A stretch of 38,645 bases of DNA from Phoronis australis (taxonomy: Eukaryota; Phoronida; Phoronidae), in NCBI GenBank assembly GCA_002633005.1, contig NMRA01000534.1, forward strand, positions 188,382-227,026, given 5' to 3'. This document shows, in pieces, positions 1-12,270 of the stretch (position 1 is the first letter of the stretch; every line of letters starts with the position of its first letter). The position numbers and the translations under genes were made by a program. Below the pieces are notes generated by a model that ran no database searches, was not told the DNA's origin, and was given only the letters and a program-made list of their open reading frames with translations.

Positions 1-1361
1 TCGACAATGACTTTTGACCAAAGACCGGTTGCATACAAGCAGTGTCTTGAATAGAAACCATGGCGGTTCCGCAGGGTAAGCCACGGCCAGTTAAAAGGAA
101 ACCGATCCTGTTTTGATGATTTCGTTCTGCTAATGCATCATTGGTTTCACCGTGGAAGATAAAAGCAGGAACCAACCGACAACGGATGATTCTAAACCCC
201 CCTGAACCCCCAATACCTCGACTCCCTAGATCCACAACCCCCTTGACCCACAACCCCCCCGACCCACGACCTGTGGTAATAGCTAGATGTATCTTTGAGC
301 TTTTTACACATTTCATAATCATATTGCGTCGCTGAATGACTTTCCCTTTACACTGACTTATCTACACCCGAATCTACTCTGGCTCAAGTCTGGTGGTAAG
401 AACAGAAAGTGGCGTAAGAACATGATCTGAAATAGCGAATTGTGAGCGTGCCATCGGTGTCACGGAAATAGTTCCACGAGCGGCTAACAATGGCCCTGTT
501 CTACTAAATTTAGGGAGGGAGTACATTAACGTGAATGGACATAATTTCGCATTTTATTATTTGCTATCTGTTGTATAATCGTTTGCAATATACTCCACGT
601 AACGTTGAGCTAGTTTTTAATTCACAGTTTTTTCAAACTGTATTTACTGAAGAAATTACGTATTCGTCGGTTCCTCGCACTCTCCCAAAAAAGCTTGAGT
701 CTGCCATTCACTGAAGAGCAGACGAGACGATTACACTTCGCCGAGAACGACATTTGTAACGTTAATAGGTCTTCGATTTGATTTGATCGCATTGATTTTA
801 TTTCTGATTTTGGCTTTCAGACTAGCCGAATCGACTCTCTTAATTGCAAAAAAAAGACAAGGAAAAGCCAGCCGAGCTCGCAGCCCGACTCGTTGGTCCT
901 GCAAGTGAGAGCTTGTTCTGTGTTCAGATCTAGTCGAGCTTCTGCAGACTGGGTCGAGGGGGTCGTGGGGTGTGGGGAACGAAGAGGTTTTACAAAAATT
1001 CACTAAAAATTCATATCCCCTATCTCACAAATTGGACATTACGCTCCTTGCCGTGTAATTCGCTAGAAGCGTAGGTCACGCTTGCGCGTTTAACTTAGAA
1101 CAGAGTTTTCTAATTTTCCTCCAATTTTTTAGGGTTGTCGAGGATTACATAACATTATTTTGTTGCAGACAATTGAGAAAATCGTTTTCAGTATCTGTTA
1201 ATAGGTATCCTTTTAGACATTAGATTGCTTTTCGATGGCGACCTCGGACTCGTAAACCAATCCGGTTGACCCGGCGAAACCGGCAATGCCAGTCAAGTGC
1301 GTTTGAGGCAAGCCCATGCGGAGTCATCTTTAATTGATGAGCCCAATGCAAATTACACCAG
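1..1361. other. Non-genic stretch with a C-rich tract
   Basis: No gene is recognised. Positions 196-275 are strongly C-rich, with repeated phrases such as CCACAACCCCCTTGACCCAC. Near 945-975 a G-rich stretch resembles the reverse complement of this tract (16 of 19 bases by eye over CCACRACCCCCTYGACCCA). The two may be degenerate ends of one element or just two low-complexity tracts. Short frames here have no recognisable domain. Confidence 0.4.
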
Positions 1362-1399
1362 AACACACACACACAAACACACACGCACACGCGCGCGCA

Positions 1400-1434
<35 letters not shown>
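1362..1434. repeat. CA microsatellite
   Basis: An interrupted (AC)n tract with AAAC, ACGC and GCGC variants, ending in a pure AC run. The overlapping short frames on both strands are only translations of the dinucleotide repeat. Confidence 0.97.
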
Positions 1435-1437
<3 letters not shown>

Positions 1438-2233
1438 ATGGGCGGGAGGGGCGGGGGCATCTGCCGAGTGTTTCCTGTCTGGGACATGCTGTTGAATGGA
1501 ACTAGTTAGCATACGACATTTAATAAAAGAGGATTGTCAGTAATTTGGTATTGGGAATATTTATGAAGGTCGCGTGAACATTAGACTCAAGAGGGGATGA
1601 TGCTATTATAAACAATGTATTTTTCATAACAACGGTGAAGGTGGAATTTAGGATATTTCGACAAATCTGTCAAACGACTGTGCAGCACGTGCGAGAACTA
1701 CTGACAGACGTTATTGATTGACGCTAAGCTCGGCCTCCTGAAATGACACGCAGCGACAATCCAATTGAAACTGGAGTGCGCTCTGTAGATGCCACACACT
1801 GGCGAGGCATTTTCAACAAAAAGTCTTCGTTTGTGGTACAACAGTTCAACTTTCACCCCTCGCCGACCGATCAGCCATTTTGCTGGCGTACGCTAGTTAC
1901 AGTAGGTCCCGAGCCCCTGTTACTCCCGAAAAAACACTCACCTTGCGCATGATTTCGCCTGCCTTGAGCCTACAGAACGTACTCGTGGTCTCAAGCTGTA
2001 ACTGATTCCTTAAACCCAGAGAAATTACACTGAAGCTGGGTAAGAAATGAGTTGATGCCAGAAGGTGACAGAAGGTCAGTTTATATCATCAACAACAAGA
2101 CATGCAACACAAATTTGATCGCAATGTTCCTTTATGTTTAGAATTGTGTTGTTACATTTATAAGAAAAGTGTATACATGTATATGAACTCCCAAGTTTAG
2201 CATGGATGTTAGGACTTATGTAATACACCAATA
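1435..2233. other. No recognised gene
   Basis: No domain-bearing frame is seen. On the minus strand ATGCGCAAG is followed at once by GTGAGTG (plus-strand positions 1935-1950), a good match to a 5' splice donor. I could not find a convincing exon around it. Confidence 0.4.
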
Positions 2234-2306
2234 GTCTCGATAGTGTAGTGGACTAGAGCGTCTGCACGGTTAGCAGAAAGTCCCAGTTTCGAACCCTCTT
2301 CGGGAC
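2234..2306 (+). pseudogene. tRNA-like sequence (tRNA pseudogene or SINE head)
   Basis: This 73 nt stretch has tRNA geometry. GTCTCGA at the 5' end pairs with TCGGGAC at the 3' end over 7 bp with one wobble pair. TCTGC and GCAGA form a perfect 5 bp anticodon stem around a 7 nt loop. An A box (TAGTGTAGTGG) and a partial B box (TTTCGAACC) are in the expected places. The T stem is broken and loop position 33 is C instead of U, so it is unlikely to be a working tRNA. The A-box region resembles eukaryotic tRNA-Val/Asp/Glu genes. It lies 40 bp upstream of TIR element copy A. Confidence 0.6.
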
Positions 2307-2346
2307 AGTATGAGCTGTATTCAACACATGGTGAGTATGAAGGCTG

Positions 2347-3715
2347 TTAAGGGTATCTCAAACCTTATTTAGTGGCCTTCATTCTAACTCGTATATCAAA
2401 AAACGGGCTCAGTCAACTAGTAAAAGTATACATTTTCTGTAAGAAGAAAGATCAGGGAATATGAAAATACGTTTTAGATTCATGTGCAATTATTATTACA
2501 TTAACATCTTTTTTAAAGTCAAAATTTCATTATTAAGAAAGGTACATTCATAGCAAAATAACCCTCGGTCGATTTTAATGAAACCTTTTAAATGAAAACT
2601 TCACCAGTTACCTCAAAAACACTGTTAGGAATTTTTTATTTGTCTTAAGTTTGGTTTCTATGACGAATCAACTCGCAAAACGTAAGGTATTTTTGAAGAA
2701 AAAGCAGCACTCGTATTCATCTGTCTTATAATACGCAAAAACTAGACTTTTATATCGAAAATACTAAGAGTGTGGTTGAGACTGAGGAATAAATACTAAG
2801 TTTGGAAAGTTTCAACAAAATCCATCAAGCCGTCTTAGAGAACTGGGTTCAAATCAAGTCGATTTGCCGAAGCCGAGAAAAAAATCCATTGAATTGTTAG
2901 ACACGAAAATTTCAAGCCATTCTCAAGGTCTCCGGAAAACTTGTTTACGGTCTATATCACCATGTTCACTATTTCAATATTCACTTGCAATGTCAACTGA
3001 ACTTGTAATGCGTTATTAACGCTAAAACGTTTATTGTGTGACCGTCTCCAATCCGACAATCGGGGTCAACCGTTGACCTACTTAAAAGCAGGTCAACAGT
3101 TTATTGTTATATACATAACGCACCGGGAGACTGATATGAAACCAAGTACGAAATGGACAACAGAAATCGAGTAGGTGGTTAAAGCGTGTCGTGAGCATGA
3201 GATCGAAAAAGCGAAATGTCAAATTACCTATCAAATTAATGCATTTTGGTGAGGATTTATCTCTTCACAACTTGCTGTATTCATGATCACAAAGTCACAG
3301 AGGCTTTCGGCGATGACTCGGAGCATTCGTTATCAACGACTCGATGGTCGTAAACATGCAGGCGAACAACTCCCTCAGGATCAAAACTCGGTGTTGTCCT
3401 TGTTCTCCCAAGCATCTTTCTACCACATGTACATCTCGTCGACTTGATGTTATAGCGACTCGGTGAATGAAAGGACTGGCGGGAGATTCGATTTGAGTGA
3501 CAGCCCTGTAACCTTTGACATCGGATAAGTAGTAAACAAATTTCCACCTGGTTGTGTGGTTCCAAGGTGGTTCAGCTAATCTTTTTTTTTCTCCTACACG
3601 GTATACATTTCGTATTTGAAGTTCTTCCAGAGTGAAGATGGGGTATTTTGCTAGACATATGTGAAATATTATAAAAACGGACAATTTTTGTGAATAATGC
3701 ATAACATATCGTTTA
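2347..3715 (-). mobile_element. TIR DNA transposon, non-autonomous, copy A
   Basis: The left end reads TTAAGGGTATCTCAAACCTT. The decayed right end (about 3690-3715) resembles its reverse complement. Essentially the whole body matches, in reverse orientation, the sequence at 21379-22619 and 23452-23571 (copy B), with many substitutions and small indels by eye. Ends beginning TTAA suggest TTAA or TA target-site preference, so piggyBac, Kolobok or mariner-like origin are all possible. A 210-residue minus frame (3295-3927) runs through the body, but the equivalent frame in copy B has several stops and no domain is recognised. It is not called as a gene. Confidence 0.75.
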
Positions 3716-6700
3716 TTCCGATCGTTACTACATTCAGTTTTAATTTGAACTAGAAAACGTTTGGCTTTAATGACAAAGGCGCTGTTCATCTTGGTCTTGA
3801 TATTAACGAGTGCCACTAAAACAGTTACCATGACCCTGTGTTTAAGAAATCGTTTGAGACAAATTCTCAGCAATATCTGGAGACGTTTGTATTTTGCCAA
3901 CGTAGAACACCAAACGAGTTTTCTCAATTGCGGGAAAAATACATGAAACTACCAAATTACACTTTTACACGTGACATTCATTGTTATTTTCCAATCCTAC
4001 GTTTTCTTAACATCTATGATAATCTATTGATTCTGTAGCTTTGACGACATGAGTACCCAAATTTCGACTGATCAACTGCTTGTTTTAAATTACCAAATTG
4101 GTACAGCTTCTCCAACAGTGGAACGAAACTTGGGACACACTGTGTTATTTTTCCTGGACATATGTCGAACATGAACATATATAGCGTCACACAGATGTGG
4201 TAATGAATCTACTACGACCTTGCAGACGCACTCATAAGAACTGTACATTCAGGTGGCTTCGTCATTTCTACATCTGATATACAAGCTAGTGGTACTTAGT
4301 CCACAGATTTCCTGCCTTCTCATATATGCATATATACGAAAGATTACATTAAAATAAAACCACCATTATGGTACTAGAAGCTTCAAACATTACACTTAAA
4401 AAGAGAAGCGTTTAGGTTTTTTACAAAATGAAGCACAGGCTCTAGAACAATCAACGTTATCAAGATACTTTTTCCTTTAGAAATTTCTTTGGACTGCTAG
4501 CATATTTGAATTTTGATCATCGAAGTGTGAAATATTTTAATAAGAAATTCTGCGATGTCAGTGGACTACATTACTAAGATGATAAACTCTACAAAAATAA
4601 TCTACACGTTTCGGTAGTGAATTCAGTACGTTACAGACCGAATCGGCCAATTCGCAGTGTTGAACAGTTCTTTTGTAAAATTTATACAGAAACAATGAGA
4701 ATCAGAAGGTAAGGTCCTGGTCTGCGTTTATTTTTAAAAACCGAGTCGGTGGTACGGCATTTTTATTTGCGCCCTTTTTCAAAAAAGAAAATCTATCTGA
4801 GACGAACTAAAATGACGCAGATTTGTTCTATTTTTAATCATCACTTGGAAAATCCTGTTGTTTTAAACCTTGTTTACGTGAGTTTGTGCAGCTTTAGAAA
4901 AAAAACACGAGACATTGTCTGAACTGATACGGGTGAGCGTTTTTTAAGTCGGTGAGTGCGGGTCTAGTCAAAAGGAGTCGGGCTATTAAAGCCCTGAACT
5001 AAGCTAGTGTTTTTTGTCCTAACCTATTTTACTTAAACAAACCCAATGCATTGGTATCCATAAATCACTATCAGCAAAGTATTGTGCCTCTAAAAACAAA
5101 TGAATTTTATTGTTTTGAAAAACAACGACAGTTAGCGGGTTAAAAACGTTGATTTGGTCACGACTTCGGCTATTTAAATTCCCCGGTTGCTCAGAGTAAA
5201 CAAATTATGACGATTTGAGCTGTTAGGTATACGGCAGAACGAAATAGTTTCATCAAAGAAAAACACGCTTTACTACAGTTTATGAGCGACATTATTTTAT
5301 TATTTGACAGAACCTTTTCGAGTTTGCACTCGAGACTTTACTGGAGATATTAGCGATCGTTTCTACTCGTCAAGGACGTTCTATTTTGATACGAAATGGC
5401 GCTGCAGGGATCTTGGAATTAATGAATGGAAATTGATGGCATGAAAATTGATGGATACAAATGGCAGAAGGCGTTGTCGCATGCAGGTCTTAATAAAAAG
5501 GCACTCCGGAAGAAAACATTTCAGATTCTATAGCTTTCATGTCACGCAAGGGGCAACGCATGTGTTGTCTAGATTCGCCAAGTATTTTCCACGTATTGTA
5601 TCCCTGGCATTATACTGGCTGGGCGAAACGATATTTACACCTCATTTGCATCATAATTACGTTTCCGACCACATCTGACATTTTTGAACCCAATTCCCAA
5701 CAACCACAGTGCTCGACTGAAATTAATGCAAAGTGCTTACTCTTCTAGTCATAACATTAGCATGAACAGTTGAATACCTTCGAAGTCATTTGTTCGATGA
5801 GTTAATCTATTCAGAACCGATAGCAAAGAAGTTGCGGTGACGCTGATTTTCTTTAGTTAATTTACTAACAAGAAAACTCATCACCAAGGATTTTGAGAAA
5901 GTTTTTTGTTGTATTAATACATTTTGATATGCGGTTAAAAGTTGTCTCTTCAAATTTAGCTTACAGGCAGGATTCCCACAATCTAATTTCTTTTCAAGCT
6001 AAGTTCAAACAAACGTGAATTAAGCGGAGTCGGGAGTTAATTATAAAGACTCCTTGACATCACTTTTCGAAAAAATCTAACCCGAGTTTAGAAAACGAAA
6101 TCTCACGCTCACAGGATGTGTCAATCACAACGTTGTTATGTAATCGTACTGCCAATTGCTGAGATACTGCTAAGCAGACTAACCAGTTACATGAGAAAAC
6201 ACAGTCGGGCCCAACCAGGGTAGATTATCTTCCTCTCACTCACTGCAAGGGCGTTCTTGTTTCACGAGACCTAATTCTTTCCTCGTGTGCAGAAGTCATA
6301 GTCTTAGGAATGCAATTCTTTCTCGTAAACCGTACGTATTCCTCCCAATAGCGTTCATTAAGATCTGACACATTGTATCAAGCAAGTGCAATTTGTGCCT
6401 CCTTCAAGACGAGAAGAGAAATATGGTTCGTGAGAAAAGAAGCGAGTTCGGAAGAATATAGTTGCGGTCTGGGAAAAAGAAGTGCAAAATGAAACAAAAG
6501 AACCACGGCAATGAGAAATGTGCATTGTTAATACGAACGTCCGTGCGGAACGCGAGGGGAGACTGTTTTCTCAACAATAGTGTTTGCATGATGACTTTTC
6601 TGGAACAACTTAGTTCCCTGCTTACAACATGAAAATTAACATTTGCAACTTAAGTCTACGCAACGCGCCAACTGCAGTTTTCCTTATTCCAACAATTTTC

Positions 6701-6924
6701 TTTCGTGTGTGTTCTGCATAAATTACCACTGAATCAAAATAAATCACTTCCTACCATCAACTGTAACATGCGTTTTGTACGTTACATCAATTAAAACTGT
6801 CTCAGGTGATATTTTGCTATTTAGTTTTACAAACAGGTGGAAAAATTGGCTGCGCAAATGCAAGACAATACGAAAGAGTAAGACCAGAACAGATAGGCCT
6901 GGGGGTTCATTGCTTCGCCAGTTG
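3716..6924. other. No recognised gene or repeat family
   Basis: About 3.2 kb of A+T-rich sequence. The open frames are short and none carries a recognisable motif. I found no second copy of this stretch in the window. Confidence 0.4.
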
Positions 6925-7009
6925 TGTAAGAAAGTAAGTACGTAAGTAAGTAAGTAATTGAGTAAGTAAGTAAGTAAGTAGGTAGGTAGGTAAGTAATTA
7001 AGTAAGTTA
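6925..7009. repeat. GTAA microsatellite
   Basis: A tetranucleotide (GTAA)n tract with GTAG and GTAATT interruptions. It lies about 150 bp downstream (minus-strand sense) of a LINE fragment, so it may have begun as the simple-repeat tail region of that element. Confidence 0.95.
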
Positions 7010-7164
7010 AGGTTTTTTGAAGTCGGTATTGTTCACAGACAAAACCTTTGCATGTGCTAGTTCCCGACAGAAATTGAGGAAGAATTATACGACAGTTTAA
7101 GAGAACTATATATAGACATACATGAAAAAACAAATGCATAACTTGAATAAAACGTTACAAATCC

Positions 7165-7420
7165 TACAATACTCACAACTATGACACTCACACGAGACAT
7201 TAAAAATTATGTTTACATGTCTTCTGAAGGCACTCAGATGATTCATGTTGCGTACATTACTTGGCAGCAAATTCTATAGCTTAACACCTATGTAGCCAAG
7301 ACATTTTTGTCCTCGTACAAAAGTCTGGTATACAGAACGTATTAGTATTGCGTAGTCCATATAAGTTGTGCTTCATACCAAAAACATTACCCAGACTGCA
7401 TGGACCAAACCTTAGCACAT
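7165..7420 (-). pseudogene. LINE 3' end remnant (reverse transcriptase C-terminus)
   Basis: Read on the minus strand, one frame gives GVKL*NLLPSNVRNMNHLSAFRRHV. This follows the 'GxxLWNxLPxxVRNxxSLxxFKxxL' pattern that ends many CR1/L2/jockey-type LINE open reading frames. The key W is a stop codon (TAG for TGG). Upstream residues continue only after frame changes (LRNTNTFCIPDFCTRTK in another frame). It is therefore a decayed, 5'-truncated fragment with no intact reverse transcriptase. The exact clade cannot be fixed. Family knowledge supplies the pattern; the residues are seen directly. Confidence 0.6.
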
Positions 7421-10354
7421 AACATTTTCCTACATGAACTAATATTTATATGTTTTACATTTTGTACGCAAACCGACAACGAAAAACCTTACCTTTTGTA
7501 TAACAACAAAATACGCCAACCTCAATATCTCGAAACGTTTGCATCCCAACGTGTCAGACAGAAAAGTGTGCAATAACTACTCCGTGCCGCTAATAAGCTC
7601 GCTCTCGTTCCATTGTACACAATGGCTACGCGTTCTCTTGACACGTCACTCAACAAGTAAAGGCGTTCTTAAAATAATACAGTCCTGGCCGTATAGTTTC
7701 CCATTAGGACAAAAATTGACGTATATTTCACGGACCAGCTGCCTACCATGTGGGTCATTTACGTTGTCACTGCACTGGGAAATCGCATAAATATTTATAT
7801 CAAAGTTAACGGACTGCCACTCCATTAACGATTATACAATTCGTAGACTGACCAACCTACTCCTGACCAAAGAACTGTTAATTTGCCAGCGAAGCCCCAG
7901 AGGAACCTGACAGTTCATATCAACCTCGGGTTATTTAATTTCGCCATGGGACATGTAAAGCAACAAGAGACGCAGGAGTCGCACACCAAAGAGCATCAAT
8001 GTAGTGCCAATAATCAAACGAGAAAAATGGATTCAAACAAATGTGCTTTGATTATTAGTTCCAGCTCTTGACGTTCCACTACAGCACTATCTTCAGACAA
8101 ACAAATAAGGCTAATCCGGCCAAGCTCATTCGATACAACATTCGTTAATTTCCGTACGACGTTATCGAGTACATTTAATACGTAATATGAAACCATTTAT
8201 CATACATACTGTACGTGATGATACGACCGAGCAATAATTGCCTTATGTCCAACGGTGAAATACGGAAGAACTCTTTTTCCATACTTCACATTTTTCTCGA
8301 TCGAAATTCGGTCAATTTGAAAAGAATTGCGATTATCATTTCGGCGAATCTAAAAATCCTAAGAGTCTTCGACGTACTGTCACTTCTAGACTGGCGTTAC
8401 TGCTCAGAGAATGCAAAATAAAATGCTGAACAACAGTAATATTCTAGAAGAAGCCAAATAATACACTAATAGCCTGAAAGGTATTTGTGCTTTGATTGTA
8501 ATCAGAAATTGATGGAAATTAGGATAAAAACTTGATCAAAACTACGAGAAATTCATATGTTAAAAATGACTTCAGCGACCTCAAATGGCCAACGAGTGAC
8601 TCATTGTTATGGTAAACAACATTTCTAGGCAAACACAGAAAAGCAAATCAATTTTGAACTTTCAAGCAAAAGAAATGCATTGCAATTAGAACCCTTGGTT
8701 GTAACATTTTATTTACGTAGTTGAATTTTACACACTAGATTTCAAACAAACGCAACGCCAGCAGGTAGTGACTTCTGCTACCGATAAGCGAAAACCCAGA
8801 TTTTGATGCAAATTTAAAAAAAAATCGCATGTCTTAGAAGTCTAATACTAGTTTATTTTCAAGTCGGCTTCGATTTTGCAAGTCCCATGGCTGTTCAATA
8901 TTTAAATGTTCATTTTCGTTCATGTTCTGGGTGAGGCCGAGGAAAAACTTCTGCCAGCCGTTGGCTTCCACTGAAACATGCGCGTTTCCGCTACTTAACT
9001 CACTAGAATCGGTAAATGCAGTTCGTCCGCGATGACTTTGGGTTAGTGCATCTCGAGTCACGATATCCAAGCTTGCATAAAATGAACAGAGATATAACGA
9101 ACACTTATCAACAAGTACTTCATTCATGCCTATGTTCAGCAGTTAAAGTAAAAAACTCTTTTTTGCAACAAAATATGAAAAGGAATATAAATGGCCCATT
9201 CCCATCTGTTGGAGCGCACGTACGCGACACCAGGAGAGCGTTCTGAAGACCCAAGTTTCTTGCGAGAAAAGCAAGATCTTGCAGACCTTCGCAAAATCAC
9301 ACAAGTAAAAGGCGAAAGTTTCACGAGTTCACTCGGGTGCTTACTACACTATACAAGAGGCCGCAGAAGTGATTGGTCGGTGAATCTGGAGTGTTGAATT
9401 GTGGGATTTAATTCACTGTTTCCGTTCCATAAGTGAACAATAGGAAAGGGTGATCAAGAGAAAATCAGTATGTTATGGGGTTCAAAACGATTTAAATGTT
9501 GAATTGCCAGTCCTTCTCAACCCATAAATCACTTCTAACTCTGGTAAGAGAAATTAGGACCAGATGTAAAGTGTAAAGTGGCCTAATCTTTGATTTAACT
9601 CTGGTTTTAAATGACATTTTATCAGATTGCACACACGTAAGTTTTATTTAAGGAATATAAGGATTCGTGCTTTTGTAACATGGTCATGAAAATAATGAGA
9701 CTACAGATTTTATTTAATTGCTAATAAATCTTTCCTTAGAATCTTATTTTCGCACATGTATCCGGCACTGGTATACCTGATTTTTAAATTACTGTCGAGA
9801 CATCGTTACTTCAAACACTCTCATCTTCTTAGGGCAATAATCAAGGTGAAAAGGGCAAAATACTGGAAATAAACTCCACTAAATGCATCGGTTATCAATG
9901 ATAACGGAAATAATTGCCAGTTCATATTACTTACCACATTTTTCATTTTAAATGGTTCAAGATCCGAATAACTTCCCCTAAGAGGAAGTTTAATTTTTGT
10001 TATCCAGTTGACTGCAAGGCAACTCTGCCCATAATTGGTTGATTACTGCTGTGCTGGTATTAAATTGAGATACTAGAATGCGGAGACTTATTAAACCGAT
10101 CCGCTAGAAATTCCACAATCTTTTCAGGGCTACAAGTTTTATCATCGTTGGACATTCTGATTAGTTGAAAGTAACATTCGGACCTTGGCTTTGGTTGGAG
10201 GTTGCCCTTGCGCAACTGCAACAACATCAGACTAAGTCGATGTATTCCACACATGTTCGTGTTTTGTAACTTACTCAAGATAACAAGGCATCAACTAAAT
10301 GAATAAAACGATTCAACGCGAGCCTACCAGAGTCACATCGCATTTAAGACTCCT
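7421..10354. other. No recognised gene
   Basis: About 2.9 kb without a confident gene. A 97-residue minus frame (8834-9127) and a 60-residue minus frame (8014-8196) have ordinary amino-acid composition but no recognised motif, no visible promoter and no clear splice sites. They could be chance frames or single exons. Confidence 0.4.
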
Positions 10355-10774
10355 GTGCCGGGTTGCATGAAACAGTCCCAAATAGACTGAACTAAGTTCC
10401 ATAAAATGAGTCTTTCTTTACTCACAGATGTAGTCTTTTTTCTATCATTTCATCTTTATTATGAGCTCCTCTTTCACTTATGAAATTTACTTATAACTAA
10501 ACTAAAAGTGAGCCCTGAATTCAATAAAAATAAATGGGGACTTAGTCCTTAATTTAGGGATGTTGCATGAAAAGATCCCTATCTATTTTCGATAATATTG
10601 AGAATTCAACGTTAAGTTCACTCTCGATTTGTATCAAGCCAAAAGCTGACTTAGTAATGAAACTAAAACAACATCAGAAAGGACAATCGGTGTTTTCAGA
10701 AGTCCGCAAGTACGCTGTAGATTTAAAGAACTTAGTTGACTCCTTATTTAGGACTACTTCATGCAACCGGGCAC
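10355..10774. mobile_element. MITE with ~46 bp terminal inverted repeats
   Basis: The left end (10355-10400, GTGCCGGGTTGCATGAA...) and the reverse complement of the right end (10728-10774, GTGCCCGGTTGCATGAA...) match over about 46 bp with scattered differences. A third partial match (TGTTGCATGAAAAGATCCC) lies inside at 10561-10579, so two elements may be nested or fused. The right end followed by TG gives CAGTGCCCGG, like hAT termini, but I see no clean 8 bp target duplication. The 130-residue plus frame from 10567 runs through this element and the next one and is not a gene. Confidence 0.75.
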
Positions 10775-10795
10775 TGCCTTACAGAACCGCTCCAA

Positions 10796-11333
10796 CAATA
10801 GCGGATTTGCAGCGCAAACGAATTACGCATTGCGCATGTGCGAGTTACTTCCTGCGCGAAGGCTCATGGGATAGCTTGTGGTCAGGCATGTCTTGTGGAG
10901 GCTGGATAGTGTGTGCATTTGGAGCTAGGACTATAATATTACTCCCAGATTTGGAGTGATTTGCAAACTAAAAACCATGTTTCATTTTTTTGCTTTATAA
11001 TACCAAGCAAGTCCTTTCTCTCGTTTGTAAACACAGCGTAGCTATGATCAGTGACCGTGTGACCGAGGGCACGACTGTCGTCATGTTCAGTATTGGGGCT
11101 ATCGGCGTTGATTTCGAAATCTCCTCCGGTTTCAGACAAGTTGAGAGTTCTTGGGTTGCTTAACTTTTGTAGCTTTCGCCTNCAGCCAGGAACACAACAA
11201 GTGTAAGTTTTCTTCGCGCTCATACCACGTATTATGCTTGTTACTATGGCTGCTTTCGGAATCCTGACCACAGCACCCACAATGCACCATTTTAACCTAA
11301 TTTCAATATGGCGTCGCTGCAAATCCGCTATTG
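10796..11333 (-). mobile_element. TIR element with perfect 19 bp ends
   Basis: CAATAGCGGATTTGCAGCG at 10796-10814 is repeated exactly in reverse at 11315-11333. The similarity continues weakly inward, including an inverted GTGGTCAGG about 75 and 50 bp inside the two ends. It lies 21 bp from the preceding MITE. On the minus strand a peptide start inside the right end looks like a THAP domain start, so the element may be an internally deleted relative of a THAP transposon (P or Kolobok type). No target-site duplication is clear. Confidence 0.65.
11131..11223 (-). pseudogene. THAP-like zinc-finger start, truncated
   Basis: From ATG at 11223 on the minus strand the frame reads MSAKKTYTCCVPGx, where x is coded by TGN because of an ambiguous base at 11182. 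TGC or TGT would give C, making CCVPGC, the usual first metal-binding pair of THAP domains. The expected downstream C-x2-H pair and AVPTIF box are absent from the rest of the open frame, so the domain is cut short or continues in a lost exon. The ATG lies about 90 bp inside the TIR, a natural place for a transposase start. The call rests on one short motif. Confidence 0.35.
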
Positions 11334-12270
11334 AAAGGTGTGCAAAATGATAATTATGCTGCAGTTTCCGTAGCCATCACATCGTGTCTATGATGCTGAT
11401 GTTTTCGGAAGAACTCCAACGTTTTTACGGGTTGCATTGCTGGGCAATCAGGATACCTTCCCTTTTCAGAGAGTCAGCACGATAAATACCGATCCTCTCT
11501 ATAGAGATTTAACGCCATTAAAAGGGATCCATTTTTAGGGAATTTCTGTTATAGGAAGTAGTCCTTCAATAGAACCTTGTTCCGCTTTTGAATGCAGAAA
11601 AAACTCTTTGGAATACAGCCCCGGGACCAAACGAACTTAACCTCCCTGTAAAGTTCTATTGTAAAGCCGTTCAAACATTCTGCAGTGTTATTGCCTTTAA
11701 CTGAGCTGTAACAGCTCTCTCAGGATGGGACGTCACTGGTTCTGGTTACATCTTTCCATTGACGAAGTAACGGTCAGGTAAGACTGACAATGCCTAAAAA
11801 ATAACCATTTCTACGCCACAACCGGAAGAACATACTGAGATCAAATCAATGACGACCATGCCTTTATATAGTCAGTAATGAATGTGCAGGTTGGTTTTGG
11901 AATGGTTTGAAATGCCATATGTATAATGTTGGGTACATATTTTTACTTGAGTTGTTTTTTCAACAACAAAATCAATCGTGTAACTAGAAAACTTACTTAT
12001 AACTAACTTAAAGAGAATCGTAGGATAGATGAGTTGTATGAAATTGCCTTTCCAGAAGTCTCGCATTTGGTAATTTTACCTCGTAGGATCTATTCAAGGA
12101 AAGCGTATCATATCACGTGTGCTCTGGGCTGAACACCAAGGATAACATGCAGCAAAAAATAATTACTTGGTATTTTTTCAGACGATGTTTAGCAAAATAT
12201 ACAAGAGCAACGCTCCGTGCGCCCACGAATGCATTGCAAATGATGTGTTTAAGGGTTATTCATTTGTATC
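11334..12270. other. No recognised gene
   Basis: About 0.9 kb without recognisable coding sequence. A 64-residue minus frame at 11872-12066 has no motif. Confidence 0.4.

Noticed and set aside
1220-1512. Cys-Val or Thr-His rich open frames on both strands
   Set aside because: They are direct translations of the CA microsatellite.
6744-7139. 131-residue minus frame with LTYLLTYLL repeats
   Set aside because: The centre is the GTAA microsatellite read in frame; the flanks have no domain.
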